Assembly: GCA_028285465.1 (NCBI GenBank)
Contig: JANQPD010000077.1
Coordinates: 1-51,102, forward strand
Direction of reading: 5' to 3'
DNA: 51,102 nucleotides
From: Owenweeksia sp.
GTDB taxonomy: Bacteria > Bacteroidota > Bacteroidia > Flavobacteriales > Schleiferiaceae
Within the stretch, counting starts at the first letter, position 1; each line of letters opens with the position of its first letter. The position numbers and the translations under genes were made by a program. Positions 23,861 through 34,300 of the stretch are shown in pieces. Under the pieces are notes generated by a model. It was not told the DNA's origin and did no database searches. It worked only from the letters and a program-made list of their open reading frames with translations.

Positions 23861-25168
23861 GTGAAAAGGCGTTTATCTTACATAGTTTGGATGTTGGCTT
23901 CATTTGTTTGCTGTGAAAGTATGCCTTTGAATGCCCAGGACCTGCTTATTACCCCGATGGCGCCCTTACCAATGCCCATTAGCAACAATGCGGTTGTGGA
24001 GGGCTGGAAGAATGGAGTAGCCCAAGTGTATTCCTTTGGTGGGATAGATTCTACAAAGCTCTTTTCAGGAATCACACTAAGCTCTTTTCGTTACGATACA
24101 CAAAATGATAGCTGGGATACGATTGCCCCCTTGCCAGATACCCGGGGAAAAATAGCCGTTGCAGCTAGTAATGTGCAAAATAAGATATACATTACAGGGG
24201 GATATTACGTGTTTGCCAATGGCAATGAAATATCCAGCGATAAGGTACACATCTATGATCCTGAAACAAATGCGTATCTGCCGGATGGAGCATCCATCCC
24301 TTTGGCTATCGATGACCACGTGCAGGTGGTGTGGCGGGATAGTTTGATCTATCTGATCACGGGCTGGAGCAATACGAACAACCGCAATGTAGTGCAGATC
24401 TACAACCCGGCTCTCGATGAATGGTATGCTGGCACATCCGTACCAAACACCAATGCATATAAGGCTTTTGGCGCATCAGGTATGATCAGGGGAGACAGTA
24501 TTTTTTATTTTGGAGGTGCAAAAAGCGGCAACAACTTTCCTGTTTCCAATAATTTACGGATAGGCATTATAGATACGTTAGACCCTACACAAATCACCTG
24601 GATGGACACCGTAATTGCGGCCCCCCTGGTGGGCTACCGCATGGCGGCAACACTTATTGAGCACGATCTTTACTGGATTGGAGGAAGTGATGAAACCTAC
24701 AACTACGATGGCATAGCGTATGCAGGAGGCGGGGTGGAACCGAACAACCGGGTATTGAGTGTAGATCCCGTTACTTTTAGCTACGGGATTGATACCAGCA
24801 GCGTGCAGGCGATACCCATGGACCTAAGGGGTATTGCCCGGGTAAATGCCCATGTGTTTTATCTCGCTGGCGGTATGGAGGCAAATCAGAAGGTTTCCAA
24901 TAAATGTCTCCGCATCCGGTACGAAAATCTATTTTCTATCAAAGAGCACAGACCCATACTTACGGGTGGAGTGTATCCCAACCCGGTAAATAATGCGCTT
25001 ATGCTAGGGAAGGATTTTTCGGGGCAGGTACAACTGTTCTCAGAAAAGGGAGAAAAAGTAATGGAGTGTTATCTGGCTAAAGGAGAGCCTATGCAACTGG
25101 GCGGCTTAGCTGCGGGCCTGTATCTTCTTCACACAAAAGACGGCCAAAGCCGTATTGTGAAACGTTAA
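23861..25168 (+). CDS. Kelch-repeat secreted protein with T9SS type A sorting domain
   Basis: A 435-residue protein: signal peptide (cleaved near LNAQD), then six or so Kelch-type blades (RYDTQNDSWDTIAPLPDTRG, KIYITGGYYVF, YNPALDEWYAGTSVPNT, HDLYWIGGSDE, HVFYLAGGMEAN) and a C-terminal sorting domain from about residue 360 with GVYPNPVNNALML and a KDGQSRIVKR end. Kelch propellers bind proteins or sugars. The sorting domain sends it through the T9SS to the cell surface. GTG start chosen because the signal peptide begins there; no ATG precedes it in frame. Confidence 0.88.
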   Translation: MKRRLSYIVWMLASFVCCESMPLNAQDLLITPMAPLPMPISNNAVVEGWKNGVAQVYSFGGIDSTKLFSGITLSSFRYDTQNDSWDTIAPLPDTRGKIAVAASNVQNKIYITGGYYVFANGNEISSDKVHIYDPETNAYLPDGASIPLAIDDHVQVVWRDSLIYLITGWSNTNNRNVVQIYNPALDEWYAGTSVPNTNAYKAFGASGMIRGDSIFYFGGAKSGNNFPVSNNLRIGIIDTLDPTQITWMDTVIAAPLVGYRMAATLIEHDLYWIGGSDETYNYDGIAYAGGGVEPNNRVLSVDPVTFSYGIDTSSVQAIPMDLRGIARVNAHVFYLAGGMEANQKVSNKCLRIRYENLFSIKEHRPILTGGVYPNPVNNALMLGKDFSGQVQLFSEKGEKVMECYLAKGEPMQLGGLAAGLYLLHTKDGQSRIVKR

Positions 25169-25200
25169 CCAACCAAGCTCACGCATCCAGCGGAGCAAAA

Positions 25201-25230
25201 AAAGGCCGCACTGGAAACAGTGCGGCCTTT
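25201..25230. terminator. Strong bidirectional terminator
   Basis: A 13-bp perfect stem (AAAGGCCGCACTG / CAGTGCGGCCTTT) with a GAAA loop. Runs of A on the left and T on the right allow termination on both strands, serving the converging Kelch and RRM genes. Confidence 0.92.
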
Positions 25231-25266
25231 GCTTTTATCTTATCAAAAGTCTTTTTTCCTATGTGT

Positions 25267-25578
25267 CTAGTAGCGATCGCGGTTGTAGCCACCTCCGCCC
25301 CCGCGGTTGAAACCACCACCTCTGCGTTCGCCCTGGGGCTTTGGCTTAGATTCATTTACTACAATGCTGCGGCCACCCACTTCAGAACCGTCAAGTTCTT
25401 CAATTGCTTTTTTTGCCTCATCATCGTTTGGCATTTCAACAAAGCCAAAACCTTTGCTGCGGCCGGTGAATTTATCGCTGATTACTTTGGCTGAATCTAC
25501 TGAGCCATAAGCTTCAAAGATCTCTCTTAAATCGTCTCCTTCTGTGCTCCAGGGAAGACTTCCTACAAAAATGTTCAT
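25267..25578 (-). CDS. RRM-domain RNA-binding protein
   Basis: 103 residues: one RNA-recognition motif with RNP2 IFVGSL (3-8) and RNP1 KGFGFVEM (42-49), then a Gly/Arg-rich tail (RRGGGFNRGGGGGYNRDRY). This bacterial RRM type, common in Bacteroidota and cyanobacteria, binds single-stranded RNA. The tail suggests extra RNA binding or assembly. No cold-shock motif was looked for in detail. Monocistronic, ended by the strong terminator. Confidence 0.95.
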   Translation of the reverse strand: MNIFVGSLPWSTEGDDLREIFEAYGSVDSAKVISDKFTGRSKGFGFVEMPNDDEAKKAIEELDGSEVGGRSIVVNESKPKPQGERRGGGFNRGGGGGYNRDRY

Positions 25579-25603
25579 CTAAAAAATAAAATAATTAAGA
25601 CCC

Positions 25604-25611
25604 CAAAAGTA
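25604..25611 (-). promoter_or_regulatory. -7 element of the RRM gene
   Basis: On the minus strand TACTTTTG, an exact TAnnTTTG, 25 nt before the ATG; no TTG at -33. The remaining 25612-25826 is AT-rich. It holds AGAATTC (25732-25738) and a matching GAATTCT (25775-25781), but I see no gene or clear terminator there. Confidence 0.4.
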
Positions 25612-25826
25612 GGCTTATTTACTTTTCATTCGCTTTTTTAAGCTCTTTTTTTTCTAAAAATCAGTCAATTACCAGCCTACCCTTCCTTTAAAGCCTCAAA
25701 GTCAAGGATTGAAAGAGCCGGTATTAAGGTAAGAATTCCACTATATGCTTAGATCTTGGAGGAGATGCGGATATGAATTCTAAAAATAAGGCTGGTCCGC
25801 TTTACTGTATAAAGGAGCTTTCCAGG

Positions 25827-27920
25827 TCAATCTGTGGCTTTGTCAAACCCGGCCTGCAACATGTGTATGGCTTCCTCAACCTCCCTTACCGGTAACTGGC
25901 AGCGCTGGTGCTCACATACGTAGATCAGTGTTTTTCCGGGGACAAAGCGCTTTTCGAGCAGGGGCACCTCACTTTCGGATGTTCCCTGGACGAACAGGCT
26001 ATTGGGCAAAAAGTAGGTTTGGAACGCAGCATATCTTTGGGGCGCTTGGGTCCCTGAAATGGCTACTTCGTGATACGTAGTAGTAAACCAGAGGTGCAGT
26101 TGCGCCCAGTTGCTATAGCTTTCTCCATAAGCCAGAAACCGGTCAGGCGGCAATTGGCTCAACATTTTTTCAGCTTGTTGCGTGTACGCCTGCTTTCCTG
26201 TCAGGCGCCCCATTACAAACAAGCTTTTGGCAAGTACGGAATTGGCAGAAGGGATCACATTGTCGGCTATATCTATACTCTGTGCAATAAGCTGTTTTGT
26301 ATCCCTGCCGCGGGTATAATACAAAGAAGTAGCGGAGTCTAAGAACGCTTCGTTTACAACGGTCCACCATTTTGTTACCTGGTTCAGGTATACCTCCTTT
26401 CCCGTAGCACTGTACAAGCTTAAAAAGGCTTCAATACTGTGGGCATAATCTTCAAGAAGCCCGGGGATATAGCTCTCCTTTTGTTTGTAGGCATGCCTGA
26501 GGTGGCCCTTCTCATCCACCTGGTACTGCATAAGCCAGTCCGCACATTTTTCAGCCAGGTGCAAGTATTCGTTTTCACTTGGAGAAAGCGTATTGGCCTG
26601 GGCAAGGGCAGAGATCATCAGGGCATTCCAACTGGTGAGCGCCTTATCATCTAATCCCGGCCGTACGCGTTGCGTTCTGGCTTTCAACAGCAAATCCTGC
26701 CATCTCCCTTCCTTTTCCAGGTCTACCGCTACTTGTTCGTTGCGCATCAGTATGATGTTGCCTTCCTCCCAAAGACCTCTTTGCAACGCGTAGTATGCCG
26801 TGAAATCAGCCCAATCCGTTTCGGGAATAAGTGCCTCGAGCTCTGCTTTTTTCCATACGTAGAATTTGCCCTCTTCTCCTTCGCTATCCGCATCCAGGGC
26901 AGCATAAAATTGCCCTTCCGCACCCAGCATCTCTCTTTTGGCCCAACGCACTGTTTCCCGGACTATTTTAGCATACAACGGATCTTTAAACTTCTGCCAG
27001 GCCCGGGTATAGAGCGCTATGAGCTGGGCGTTGTCGTAAAGCATCTTTTCGAAATGCGGTACTTTCCATTGTTCATCCGTGCTATAGCGTGCAAACCCTC
27101 CGCCTACCTGATCATATAGCCCGCTAAGCGCCATCTTATCGAGGGTAAGGCGCACATGCGCCAATGCTTTTGCATCATCCAATAGGTGACCGTATTGTAA
27201 GAGGTATGCATAATTGTTGGGCATGGGAAATTTTGGTGCCCGGTTCGGCCCTCCTTCTATGGAGTCAAAACGACTTTGCCAATTTTCAAAGAGCTCGTTT
27301 GCCTGCTGCAAAGTAAAGGGAGCAGGCTTATCCCGGGGAGTAACCAATTCAGACTGACGTACTCCTTCAGTAAGGCGTGTGGCGTAATCCAATACTTTTT
27401 CTGGTTCTTTCTCATACAACTCCACAATGTTTTTCAAGGTATTCATCCATTGCTCCTTCTTAAAGTAAGTGCCTCCCCAAATGGGTCTTCCATCCGGCAG
27501 TACCACTACATTTAAAGGCCAGCCCCCGTGCCCGCTCATCAGTTGTACAGCCGTCATATATACCTGGTCTACATCGGGGTGTTCTTCCCGGTCTACCTTA
27601 ATGGAAGTGAAATGCGTATTCATAAGCGCTGCAGCGGCACTGTCTTCAAAGGTTTCATGTTCCATTACATGGCACCAGTGGCAGGCCGAATACCCGATGC
27701 TCACAATGACAAGTTTGTTTTCTGCCTCGGCTTTTTGAAAAGCCTCATCGCCCCAGGGTTGCCAATCTACGGGATTGTGTGCATGTTGCAATAAATAGGG
27801 ACTTTTTTCGTGGATCAACGCATTGGTATGCTGGGGCATGGCTTTTGGAATTTTGTTTTCGCGACAAGCGCTTAAAAAAAGAAAGGGGAGCAAAGCAGAT
27901 AAAACAAAGCGTGTGTGCAT
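25827..27920 (-). CDS. DUF255 thioredoxin-fold lipoprotein (YyaL/SPATA20-like)
   Basis: 697 residues. A signal peptide with lipobox LSAC (Cys19) precedes the DUF255 thioredoxin-like domain (about 32-190), which carries Cys80-x-x-Cys83 in [14 protein letters not shown] and [15 protein letters not shown]. The rest (about 210-690) is an alpha/alpha six-barrel like N-acylglucosamine 2-epimerase or GH-type barrels ([45 protein letters not shown]). The human relative is SPATA20. Family function is not established. The lipoprotein signal is a notable difference from the usually cytoplasmic family. Monocistronic. Confidence 0.9.
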   Translation of the reverse strand: MHTRFVLSALLPFLFLSACRENKIPKAMPQHTNALIHEKSPYLLQHAHNPVDWQPWGDEAFQKAEAENKLVIVSIGYSACHWCHVMEHETFEDSAAAALMNTHFTSIKVDREEHPDVDQVYMTAVQLMSGHGGWPLNVVVLPDGRPIWGGTYFKKEQWMNTLKNIVELYEKEPEKVLDYATRLTEGVRQSELVTPRDKPAPFTLQQANELFENWQSRFDSIEGGPNRAPKFPMPNNYAYLLQYGHLLDDAKALAHVRLTLDKMALSGLYDQVGGGFARYSTDEQWKVPHFEKMLYDNAQLIALYTRAWQKFKDPLYAKIVRETVRWAKREMLGAEGQFYAALDADSEGEEGKFYVWKKAELEALIPETDWADFTAYYALQRGLWEEGNIILMRNEQVAVDLEKEGRWQDLLLKARTQRVRPGLDDKALTSWNALMISALAQANTLSPSENEYLHLAEKCADWLMQYQVDEKGHLRHAYKQKESYIPGLLEDYAHSIEAFLSLYSATGKEVYLNQVTKWWTVVNEAFLDSATSLYYTRGRDTKQLIAQSIDIADNVIPSANSVLAKSLFVMGRLTGKQAYTQQAEKMLSQLPPDRFLAYGESYSNWAQLHLWFTTTYHEVAISGTQAPQRYAAFQTYFLPNSLFVQGTSESEVPLLEKRFVPGKTLIYVCEHQRCQLPVREVEEAIHMLQAGFDKATD

Positions 27921-27924
27921 GACA

Positions 27925-27932
27925 CAAAGATA
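27925..27932 (-). promoter_or_regulatory. -7 element directly before the DUF255 start
   Basis: On the minus strand TATCTTTG, then TGTC, then ATG: exact consensus with a 4-nt gap, predicting a leaderless transcript. No TTG at the -33 position. Confidence 0.5.
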
Positions 27933-27990
27933 GGCTGCAAACCCCTTGGCCTGTGCTTAACTTTGGGGTTTGTATAAGTCTGGCGGAAAG

Positions 27991-28018
27991 AAAAAGCCCG
28001 GTCTTTAGACCAGGCTTT
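27991..28018 (-). terminator. Terminator after the M20 dipeptidase gene
   Basis: AAAGCC and GGTC pair with GACC and GGCTTT around TTTA with a single C/A mismatch. On the minus strand the stem is followed by TTTTTCTTT. It lies 14 nt past the dipeptidase stop. Confidence 0.85.
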
Positions 28019-28031
28019 TAAAGCTTATCCT

Positions 28032-29417
28032 TTAGGCGTTAGCTGCGAAGTGCTTATAGAAGTGAGGAATGGTTTCAATCCCTTTATAGTAGTTAAACAA
28101 GCCAAAATGCTCGTTGGGTGAATGGATGGCATCGCTGTCCAGCCCAAAGCCCATTAAGATAGACTTTACCCCCAGCTCCCTTTCAAACAAGGCTACAATA
28201 GGAATACTGCCCCCACTGCGCACGGGCACGGGTTTTTTGCCAAAGCTTTCTTCCATAGCCTTGCTGGCAGCCCGGTAGCCGGGATGGTCTGTTGGAGAAA
28301 CATACGGATCACCACCATGGTGGGGCGTAACGTCTACCTTTACAGAGTCGGGGGCAATGTGCTTAAAGTGATCCGTAAACAAGCGGGTGATTTTTTCGGG
28401 ATCCTGGTTTGGCACAAGACGCATGGATATTTTTGCATGCGCTTCAGAAGCAATCACTGTTTTTGCGCCTTCTCCGGTGTATCCGCCCCAAATGCCGTTT
28501 ACATCCAGAGTGGGCCGTATACTATTGCGTTCCATAGTGCTGTATCCTTCTTCCCCATGCACATCACCCAGGTCCAGGGCCGCTTTATACTTTTCCAGGT
28601 CAAAAGGTGCCTTGGCCATTTCGGCACGTTCTTCTGCGCTTAGTTCCACAACATCATCATAAAACCCGGGAATGGTAATGTGGTTCTTATTGTCCATCAG
28701 GCTGGCAATCATTTCTGCAAGTATATTGATGGGATTGGCTACTGCTCCTCCGTATAAGCCTGAGTGCAGGTCGCGGTTGGGCCCGGTTACTTTTACCTCT
28801 ACATAACTCAAGCCCCTTAAACCGGTGGTAATACTGGGTGTATCATTGCCCAGCATGCCGGTATCGGAAATGAGAATAACATCGCAGGCAAGTTTTTCCT
28901 GGTTGCGGCTTACAAACCAACCTAAGTTTTCGCTGCCTACTTCTTCCTCACCCTCGATCATAAATTTCACGTTGCAGGCCAGGGTGTTGGTTTGCACCAT
29001 TACTTCAAGCGCTTTTACATGCATGTACATTTGTCCTTTGTCGTCACAAGCACCGCGGGCAAAGAGTGCCCCTTCCGGGTGGATATCGGTGTTGCGAACC
29101 ACGGGATCAAAGGGTTCGGTAGTCCATAAGTCCAGAGGATCGGGCGGCTGCACATCGTAATGGCCGTACACCAATACCGTAGGCAGGGCAGGGTCTACCA
29201 TACGCTCTCCGTATACAATGGGGTTGCCCGGGGTAGGGCAGATCTCCACTTTATTTGCTCCTGCTTCTTTAAGCAACTTACTCACCAGTTGAGCGGTTTC
29301 CATCGTTTGCGCCTTGTATTGGCTGTCCGCAGATATACTGGGCAGGCGCAACAGTTCCTTTAACTCTTCCAGGAAACGTTCCTTATGGGTTTCTATGTAG
29401 GCTTTTTGTTCTTTCAT
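28032..29417 (-). CDS. M20-family dipeptidase (CNDP-like metallopeptidase)
   Basis: A 461-residue zinc peptidase. Motifs: VLVYGHYDVQPPDPLDLW (His86 ligand, Asp88 catalytic), ARGACDDKGQM (Asp125 bridging), MIEGEEEVGS (Glu156-159, general base and ligand), and a C-terminal SDAIHSPNEHFGLFNYYKGI (last His ligand). The length and the PPDPLDLW loop match the carnosinase-like/PepV-side M20 dipeptidases rather than ArgE or DapE. Cytoplasmic hydrolysis of small peptides is likely. It is transcribed away from the rhodanese gene, with both promoters packed in the 116-nt gap. Confidence 0.93.
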   Translation of the reverse strand: MKEQKAYIETHKERFLEELKELLRLPSISADSQYKAQTMETAQLVSKLLKEAGANKVEICPTPGNPIVYGERMVDPALPTVLVYGHYDVQPPDPLDLWTTEPFDPVVRNTDIHPEGALFARGACDDKGQMYMHVKALEVMVQTNTLACNVKFMIEGEEEVGSENLGWFVSRNQEKLACDVILISDTGMLGNDTPSITTGLRGLSYVEVKVTGPNRDLHSGLYGGAVANPINILAEMIASLMDNKNHITIPGFYDDVVELSAEERAEMAKAPFDLEKYKAALDLGDVHGEEGYSTMERNSIRPTLDVNGIWGGYTGEGAKTVIASEAHAKISMRLVPNQDPEKITRLFTDHFKHIAPDSVKVDVTPHHGGDPYVSPTDHPGYRAASKAMEESFGKKPVPVRSGGSIPIVALFERELGVKSILMGFGLDSDAIHSPNEHFGLFNYYKGIETIPHFYKHFAANA

Positions 29418-29437
29418 ATATCAGAAATAATTTGAGC

Positions 29438-29467
29438 CAAAGGTAAAAGAAAGGGGTGGAGGTTCAA
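29438..29467 (-). promoter_or_regulatory. Promoter of the M20 dipeptidase gene
   Basis: On the minus strand TTG (29465-29467), 19 nt, TACCTTTG (29438-29445): exact consensus, 20 nt before the ATG. Confidence 0.65.
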
Positions 29468-29498
29468 GGAAACAGAAAGGGTACATCACTGCTTTCTA

Positions 29499-29529
29499 TT
29501 GCGGCTCCTGCTTGTCCGCTGTATCTTTA
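29499..29529 (+). promoter_or_regulatory. Promoter of the rhodanese gene
   Basis: TTG (29499-29501), 20 nt, TATCTTTA (29522-29529, one mismatch), 4 nt (CCTC), ATG at 29534. Predicts a leaderless message and runs back-to-back with the dipeptidase promoter. Confidence 0.58.
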
Positions 29530-29533
29530 CCTC

Positions 29534-30034
29534 ATGAAAAAAATCCTGGGTTTCCTTATGGGCATCTTCTTCTTTGCACAATGCAATGGCCAGACCGTGA
29601 AAAGCAATACGTACAACGTTACTTTAAAAGCATTGCTTTCACATACGGTGCCCGAAATCAGCGTAGACAGTCTGGTGAAGATAAAGGAAGAAGTGACTTT
29701 GCTGGACGCCCGGGAAATAAAGGAATACAAAGTAAGCCATATAGAAAACGCGCTCTATGTGGGCTATGACCACTTCGACAGTACCGCTGTACAAGCTTTA
29801 GATAAGCATAAACCCGTAGTGGTGTATTGCTCGGTAGGCTACCGCAGCGAGAAGATCAGCGAGCGTTTGCAAAAAATGGGCTTTGAGAACGTAAGCAACC
29901 TTTACGGGGGCATCTTTGAATGGAAAAACCAGGGGAACCCGGTAGTGAATGAAGAGGGAAAGACGGAAAAGGTACATGCCTATAACCGTACCTGGGGCGT
30001 TTGGCTAAAAAAGGGAGAGAAAGTGTATAAGTAA
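29534..30034 (+). CDS. Exported rhodanese-like sulfurtransferase
   Basis: 166 residues. An N-terminal signal peptide (MKKILGFLMGIFFFAQCNGQ; it could be a weak lipobox at Cys17) precedes one rhodanese domain (about 42-150) with VTLLDAREIKEYKVSHIENALYV and the active-site loop CSVGYRS (Cys99). Rhodaneses move sulfane sulfur to thiophilic acceptors; an exported one may act in periplasmic sulfur or redox chemistry. ATG at 29534 is chosen over an earlier in-frame alternative codon because the signal peptide begins here and the promoter abuts it. The desaturase follows after 1 nt. Confidence 0.88.
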   Translation: MKKILGFLMGIFFFAQCNGQTVKSNTYNVTLKALLSHTVPEISVDSLVKIKEEVTLLDAREIKEYKVSHIENALYVGYDHFDSTAVQALDKHKPVVVYCSVGYRSEKISERLQKMGFENVSNLYGGIFEWKNQGNPVVNEEGKTEKVHAYNRTWGVWLKKGEKVYK

Positions 30035-30035
30035 A

Positions 30036-30908
30036 ATGGAAGGCTATCTCAAGGTTGTAAAAGATTCATATTCCGGCTACTGGAATTACCTTACGGGTGA
30101 AATATTGCACCCCCATTGGGGCAACTATTTCTATTGGTTGTTGGGGCTTAGCTTGCTGACCTGGTGCCTTGAGTTGCTGGTGCCCTGGCGCAAAACCCAA
30201 AAAGCCTTCCGTAAGGACTTTTGGCTGGACGCCTTTTATATGTTCTTCAACTTCTTTTTATTCTCTTTAATTGCCTACAATGCCTTGAGCAATGTAGCGG
30301 TTGAAGCGTTCAATGATTTCCTGGGCCTGTTTGGGGTTACAAATGTGGTGGCTTTTGAAATTCACTCCTGGCCTTACTGGGCACAATTGCTTACCCTTTT
30401 TGTGCTTGCCGACTTCATTCAATGGAATACCCACCGGCTTTTGCACCGGGTTCCCTGGCTATGGGAATTCCACAAGGTGCACCACTCCGTAAAAGAAATG
30501 GGCTTTGCCGCACACCTGCGTTTTCACTGGATGGAAACCATTATCTACAAATCGATCCAATATATCCCCTTGGCCATGATCGGCTTTGGCATTACCGATT
30601 TCATCCTGGTACACCTGTTTGCCCTATCTGTCGGGCATTTAAACCACGCCAATTTGGGGTGGGATTACGGGCCTTTAAAATACGTTTTGAACAACCCCAG
30701 GATGCACATCTGGCACCATGCGAAGGCGCTGCCTGAAACGCATCCTTATGGAGTGAATTTTGGCATCACCCTGAGTGTTTGGGACTATCTTTTCGGAACC
30801 AGCCACATACCTTTTTCTGGACGTGACATTGAGTTGGGTTTCAATGATGAAGATCAATTCCCGCAGGACTTCATCGGCCAGGTTACGCATCTTAAAAAAA
30901 AGGCATAA
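30036..30908 (+). CDS. Sterol desaturase / fatty acid hydroxylase family membrane enzyme
   Basis: A 290-residue di-iron membrane oxygenase with the eight-His signature: HRLLH (133-137), HKVHH (146-150), the NH of GHLNHANLG (about 201-204) and HIWHH (224-228). Four or so membrane helices lie before and between them. Relatives hydroxylate or desaturate fatty acids, sterols, carotenoids or alkylglycerols with O2. The substrate here is unknown; membrane lipids are likeliest. It starts 1 nt after the rhodanese stop, so the two are co-transcribed. Confidence 0.92.
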   Translation: MEGYLKVVKDSYSGYWNYLTGEILHPHWGNYFYWLLGLSLLTWCLELLVPWRKTQKAFRKDFWLDAFYMFFNFFLFSLIAYNALSNVAVEAFNDFLGLFGVTNVVAFEIHSWPYWAQLLTLFVLADFIQWNTHRLLHRVPWLWEFHKVHHSVKEMGFAAHLRFHWMETIIYKSIQYIPLAMIGFGITDFILVHLFALSVGHLNHANLGWDYGPLKYVLNNPRMHIWHHAKALPETHPYGVNFGITLSVWDYLFGTSHIPFSGRDIELGFNDEDQFPQDFIGQVTHLKKKA

Positions 30909-31338
30909 ATCTGTAGCGATGGGGTAACGCTTTGTAAGATCTCTGCCCTTTAAATAAATATCAATTGCAATTCTCAGGTAAATAGCAGGAGAAAACACTT
31001 CTTTTCTCCTTAAGGGATTACGTAGTTTATTTACTCACCTAGAGCACTCGATGCTACATTTTAATGTATTTTTTGTGCAGAAAATACACTCCATAATTGG
31101 GAAAAAGCTCAAAAAATTAACAATAATTTAATGTAAGGGGTAGAGGCGTTTGTAAATGCTTAAAAAAGTCATGTCAGCACCTTGTTAAAGAGCTTTTCAA
31201 GACCCTAGTTTATTGATTTTGTGTAAGTAGTAAAAAAGAACACCATAAGCATGCTTCAACGTATATGATGGCTGCGTAGAAAGAATTAGTTGAGTTAAAA
31301 AGGTAAGTTAGCTTATGTTTAATCTAATACTAATTGTC
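30909..31338. other. 430-nt AT-rich intergenic region
   Basis: No gene is supported. It contains a 9-bp hairpin AGGAGAAAA/TTTTCTCCT (30987-30995 with 31002-31010), without a T-run, and a small TACAT/ATGTA hairpin (31055-31068) followed by TTTTTT, which may end the desaturase transcript. TTG at 31182 and TAGTTTAT at 31206 form a weak promoter-like pair (21-nt spacer) for the downstream secreted protein. A long 5' leader is possible. Confidence 0.4.
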
Positions 31339-34300
31339 ATGAGAAAAAATTATCAGTGGTTTAAGATGCTAAGCGTAAAGCTTATGATCTTACTTTTCGG
31401 GCTAAGCTGTGCGTACGGCCAAAATTATGAGAAGATGTATCTTGTAGGAGAACACCTCAGTAATTTTTCGATTACAGAAATGTGTTGTGGCGGGGAGGGC
31501 TACGTAGTGGCCGGTACCAAAAAGGAAAAGGGTAATCACCCCAAGGATATCCTGATAACTGCCATGGACGACCAGGGAAACCCGGTATGGAACAAAATAG
31601 TGGACAACGATCTGCATGAACGCGTATTCCACATCGAAGCGGTATCAGAAGGATATGCGCTTACCGGCTTTATAAGAGGTCCTCAGCCTTCTTTTAACAG
31701 ACTGTTTTTTATTTTGTTAGATCCCTCAGGTAATGTGCTGATCAACCATATATTCCATGATCCCAATCAACCTAGCTGGCAGCTACAAGGCGCTCATGTG
31801 TTGGAAGTACAAAATGGAGGAGGTTACCTGGTAACCGGGTATTATAAAGAATATGGGATAGCCTTAACCTCTCCTAAGTCCGTACAGGTACTGCGCCTGG
31901 ATGCTACCGGGAACCTCATATGGGGTAGACTATACGATTCTCCCGATGACGGCAGAGCCGATTTTGATATGGGTGCTTTTGCCATGGAGTTGGAAGAAGG
32001 ATTTTATATTACGGGTTCGGCCAATGTAGATAAAGGTGGGGGGCTAACTACCCAGGGCGTATTGTCGTTGCTCATCGATTTTAGCGGCAACATAGTTTGG
32101 GACAACAATTTTGCCCTTGACGCGGGCACGGACTTTGAGCGTGATGCAGACCTGGGCACCAGTGCTATATATGACGAAAACGAGCGGTTGATCGTGGTTT
32201 CTGCCAATACAACAGAAAGCACCAATTTTTACCTGACCAAAGTAGATCCGGCTACGGGTACGGTAGTAAACCAAAGGCACTTTGATGTTTCTGACGACTT
32301 CACACCTTCTTATTACCTGGGGCAGAATGTAGATGACCAATACGTGGTGTCGGGCATGATCAAAAGCACACCCGTGCGGTATGATTGCAGCGGGAACCCT
32401 ACTGTATATGCTTCCGTACCTTACATTGTAGAGATCACACCCGATCTCAATACGGTAACCGCCAATGTAAAATACCCCATGTATGCCCCAAGTTTCAGTA
32501 CCGATGACGGTAGCGTATTTCATAGCCATTTTGGTGGACCGGCCAACCTCGAACGCCCGTTGATTACTACCCCGGAAATGGCTTTTACCCATAGGGATCA
32601 GAACCGCACTGTGCTCTTGGGTTACCGGGAAGACGGACCGGCCGGGAAGTACGACCTGCAATTTATCAGCAATCAATCGCCCGCTTATGAGTGGTGTGAA
32701 ATGGAAGGAATGGACATCGAGATCCTGTCTACAAAGCCGCTTTACGGAAGGCAAATGAATGATACGCCTTTTGATGAACTGGAAATGCAGGAAGGCAATC
32801 CTGCAATGGAAGTGGAGGCTCCTACATTGGAGTGTAGCACATCTTTGCCCAGCGGTTCCGGGCAATTCCCTATCGTACAAACCTCTACGGCGGGAAGCGA
32901 GGTAAAAGGCCCTCGCCTTCATGCAAGCGACAGGAATCTGGTTGTAAAGAACGGATATACCTATGCCATCGGGCAATTTACCGGGTCCATGAACAACCCC
33001 AGCCTCAGTTCAACGGCTACCGACCACCGCCCTTGGGTAGCAAAGTATGACCCTAACGGAAACTTATTGTGGGGTAGAAAGGCAGATGGAACCACGGGCT
33101 ATAACAGCAGCATTACCGGGATCGATGTAGATGCCAATAACAATGTCTACGTATCCGGTTATTTTACTACAGGAACTCTTTTATTTGACGGGGATCCCAA
33201 CCCGCCCATGACCTCCGGGGTAACCCTTGGAAACGGAGGATGGAGCTCGTATGTGATCAAGTACGATGCCAACGGCAGCTTTCAATGGAGAGCGTTAATG
33301 ATCAAAGACACTAACGTGTTTGGCTCTGCAGCACTGATCAGCGACCTGGTGGTAGGAGACGATGGAAACATATATGTAACGGGCACTACAGTGCGTGATG
33401 TAAAATTCTACACGGGCAATTACGTGCCAGACCCCATTATGGGCGGAGCCTCTTCACTTACTACCACACCGGCACATGTTTTTCATGCGTTTATAGCAAA
33501 GTATGACCCCGGCAACGGCCAATTGGTTTTCTTTGAGTCGGAGAACACCGCGCTCACTGGTGATATGTCAAACTTTTTTAGTAGGGCTATACAAGTAGAT
33601 CCTTCCGGTTCTATTTATTTAGGAGGCGATAAGTTTGATGGTACCCTCATAATCAGCTATCCCTTTGTGCTAAAAGCAAATGCCTCAGGCATTGTAACTG
33701 GCACTACTGCCAATGCGGCTACTGCAGAAGCCCTCCTTCTTACCATGACTCTCGATGGCGATTACCTTTACGTAGGGGGATCGGTAGTCTCAAGCCTGAA
33801 CTTTGCAGGTTGTACTGTCTCGGGCCTTGATCACGACGGTTGGTTTGCCCGTGTGCACAAAAATACACTCGCCTGTAGTGGATTGAATACAGTTGTGGAC
33901 GGCACTTCTGGTTATCAAAGTGCTTTAGTTACGGATATCGAGGTGCATAGTAACGGAGACGCATATGTGTTGGGCTATTCCAGCGGGGATACTACCAGCT
34001 TTAGTAATGGAGGCTCAGTTTCGCTTATTGGCAATCAAGACCTCTTCCTGGCCAAATACAACACCGCGTTAACTTCTTCGGCATGGCAACAAAATTTCGG
34101 AGGCAGCGGCACTTCCGCATATACCGGTACAATTGTAGAAGATGATGTAAACTGCGGTTCCTTCATTACCGGGTTTTTTACCGGGGGTACGGTTGATCTG
34201 GGCGTATCCAGCGGTATAATCAGCGCACCAACAGGCACGTATGATCACTTTGTAGCCCGTATAGATGAGTTGGGCGCCAGTTACAAAACAGCAGGCGATC

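Noticed and set aside
25732..25781. Matching AGAATTC/GAATTCT sequences as an inverted repeat of a mobile element
   Set aside because: Only 7 bp long and 36 nt apart, with no transposase or target duplication.
30987..31010. The 9-bp AGGAGAAAA hairpin as a terminator
   Set aside because: No T-run on either strand; kept only as a note on the intergenic region.
30909..31338. The AT-rich gap as an integrated element or riboswitch
   Set aside because: No terminal repeats, no integrase or reading frame, and the hairpins are short and do not form a known riboswitch layout.
32044..32976. A 310-codon open frame on the minus strand
   Set aside because: It lies opposite a clear T9SS cargo with repeats and sorting domain; its translation has no recognisable motif and shows the composition of an antisense shadow.
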